From the NCBI GenBank assembly GCA_017410365.1, contig JAFQQY010000013.1:1-56770 (forward strand): a DNA stretch of 56,770 bases. Direction: 5' to 3'. Positions within the stretch are counted from its first letter, which is position 1, and every line of letters begins with the position of its first letter. Of the stretch, positions 56,049 to 56,770 are shown one piece after another. The notes below the pieces were generated by a model. The model ran no database searches, was not told where the DNA came from, and worked only from the letters and a program-made list of their open reading frames with translations. Source of the stretch: Prevotella sp. (GTDB lineage Bacteria > Bacteroidota > Bacteroidia > Bacteroidales > Bacteroidaceae). The position numbers and the translations under genes were made by a program.

Positions 56049-56770
56049 TTATTTGGGTATAGCAATAGCATCCAGCGCATAACTCACGCACTCCTCCGTG
56101 GCACTGGTGAATGCATGACTTACGATTTCTATATTGCCAGCACTCACACTTACCGTTGCTCCCACAGCGAAAGTACCATAAAGGAAAGCATTGCCATTGT
56201 CGTCAGTAGTGAGGGTGTAGTCATCAGCAACTACAGATGTAGTTCCTGCCGGAGTGAAACCGGTAGTGGCTACGGTCAGTTCCTTGCCGGCTTCTGATGC
56301 TATACGCAGACGGCTGTAGCTGCGAGTGACATCTTTGAAGGAAATACTTACATTAAGACCGTCAACAGTCGTATTTGCATGGATGTACTCCGTCATTCCA
56401 GGCTGCATACCGTCTCTTAACTTCATCACGCCATCTTCCGTCACTTCGTAGCACGGTGCATAGATGGCACTGACGGCAGGTGTCTCGTTATCGAGATACA
56501 AAAGACTTACTGCCGTACTCCACGATGTGCCGTTGTAGGTAAGTATAGCGCTCTGTGCACCAAACTTCTTTGAAGTAAGGGTGACAATGATCTGATCGTC
56601 TATATCCCACGCTGTCTTACCGACATCTTGTGTGCCGATAACACGGGTGTCGGGGCTTTCACCAAAAGCAGGGAAATCACTTACCACGAATTGCAACGAG
56701 CCATTTCCGGCAGGCTGCAACACCTCATCCAATTCGTTGCTGCACGATGCTGCCGCTACCAGGGCAACAG
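56049..56770 (-). CDS. Fimbrillin-like lipoprotein (5' end outside the window)
   Basis: A partial gene running off the right edge. In frame upstream of residue LDEV are codons for VALVAAASCSNE, a lipoprotein signal end with lipobox AASC, so only the first few codons are missing. The body (RVIGTQDVGKTAWDIDDQII then ITVTLTSKKF-like strands, YAPCYEV, YIHANTTVDG, VSISFKDVTRSYSRLRI) is that of Bacteroidales fimbrillin/Mfa-like surface lipoproteins. The minus orientation and next gene lie beyond the window. Confidence 0.7.
   Translation of the reverse strand, partial: VALVAAASCSNELDEVLQPAGNGSLQFVVSDFPAFGESPDTRVIGTQDVGKTAWDIDDQIIVTLTSKKFGAQSAILTYNGTSWSTAVSLLYLDNETPAVSAIYAPCYEVTEDGVMKLRDGMQPGMTEYIHANTTVDGLNVSISFKDVTRSYSRLRIASEAGKELTVATTGFTPAGTTSVVADDYTLTTDDNGNAFLYGTFAVGATVSVSAGNIEIVSHAFTSATEECVSYALDAIAIPK

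Overview
The window looks like chromosomal DNA of a Bacteroidales bacterium, most likely a Prevotellaceae (Prevotella/Segatella-like) member. Evidence seen directly: recurrent promoters of the Bacteroidetes type TAnnTTTG (usually TAACTTTGC or TAATTTTGC) shortly before start codons, few Shine-Dalgarno sites, a FeoA-FeoB fusion, DUF4105 (Lnb_N) and LptC genes of Bacteroidetes type, the VirE / DUF4248 / smalltalk / HU-like / amidase gene set, and a fimbrillin-like lipoprotein. No rRNA, tRNA or CRISPR was seen. No homology search was run; all family calls rest on recognised motifs and gene order.

Layout. 0-5.3 kb (minus): an envelope operon, coaX - outer membrane beta-barrel - lptC - SurA/PpiD-like isomerase. 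5.4-15.0 kb (plus): DUF4105 protein translationally coupled to a degenerate phosphatase-fold protein, secA, an ABC ATPase, feoAB. 15.1-26.1 kb: a GC-rich accessory block holding two complete TPR-histidine kinase/NarL-type regulator pairs, a third truncated kinase, and two secreted leucine-rich-repeat (LRR) proteins; it reads as two divergent 'LRR <-> kinase' units plus an orphan kinase pair, with a retropepsin operon between them. 26.4-31.3 kb (minus): a very large hybrid sensor with two sensor/TM sections, a response regulator and a short AbgT-like membrane protein. 31.3-37.1 kb: a hexuronate catabolism locus (eda, kdgK divergent from a LacI-type regulator, uxaA, nhaC). 37.2-44.0 kb: housekeeping genes (nth, rnz, mazG) and an ECF sigma factor operon that includes an L,D-transpeptidase.

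44-56 kb is a mobile or defence island. It holds gene remnants, long direct and inverted repeats, a VirE-type primase/helicase with a divergent tiny HTH gene, an Abi_2 HEPN protein preceded by a short structured RNA (candidate abiF-motif RNA), an AbiE type IV toxin-antitoxin pair with a palindromic operator, DUF4248/smalltalk/HU-like/amidase genes, and a three-gene DUF3791-DUF3990-small-protein operon lying between the amidase and a decayed copy of the amidase 3' end. The right edge cuts into a fimbrillin-like lipoprotein gene.

Most notable points: the duplicated LRR/kinase cassette with a shared 17-bp motif in both divergent intergenic regions; the Abi_2 locus with its own promoter, terminator-like RNA hairpin and a following winged-helix gene; the DUF3990 operon; and several dispersed intergenic repeat families, some of which have been captured in frame into protein-coding genes (MazG C-terminus, VirE and kinase linkers).
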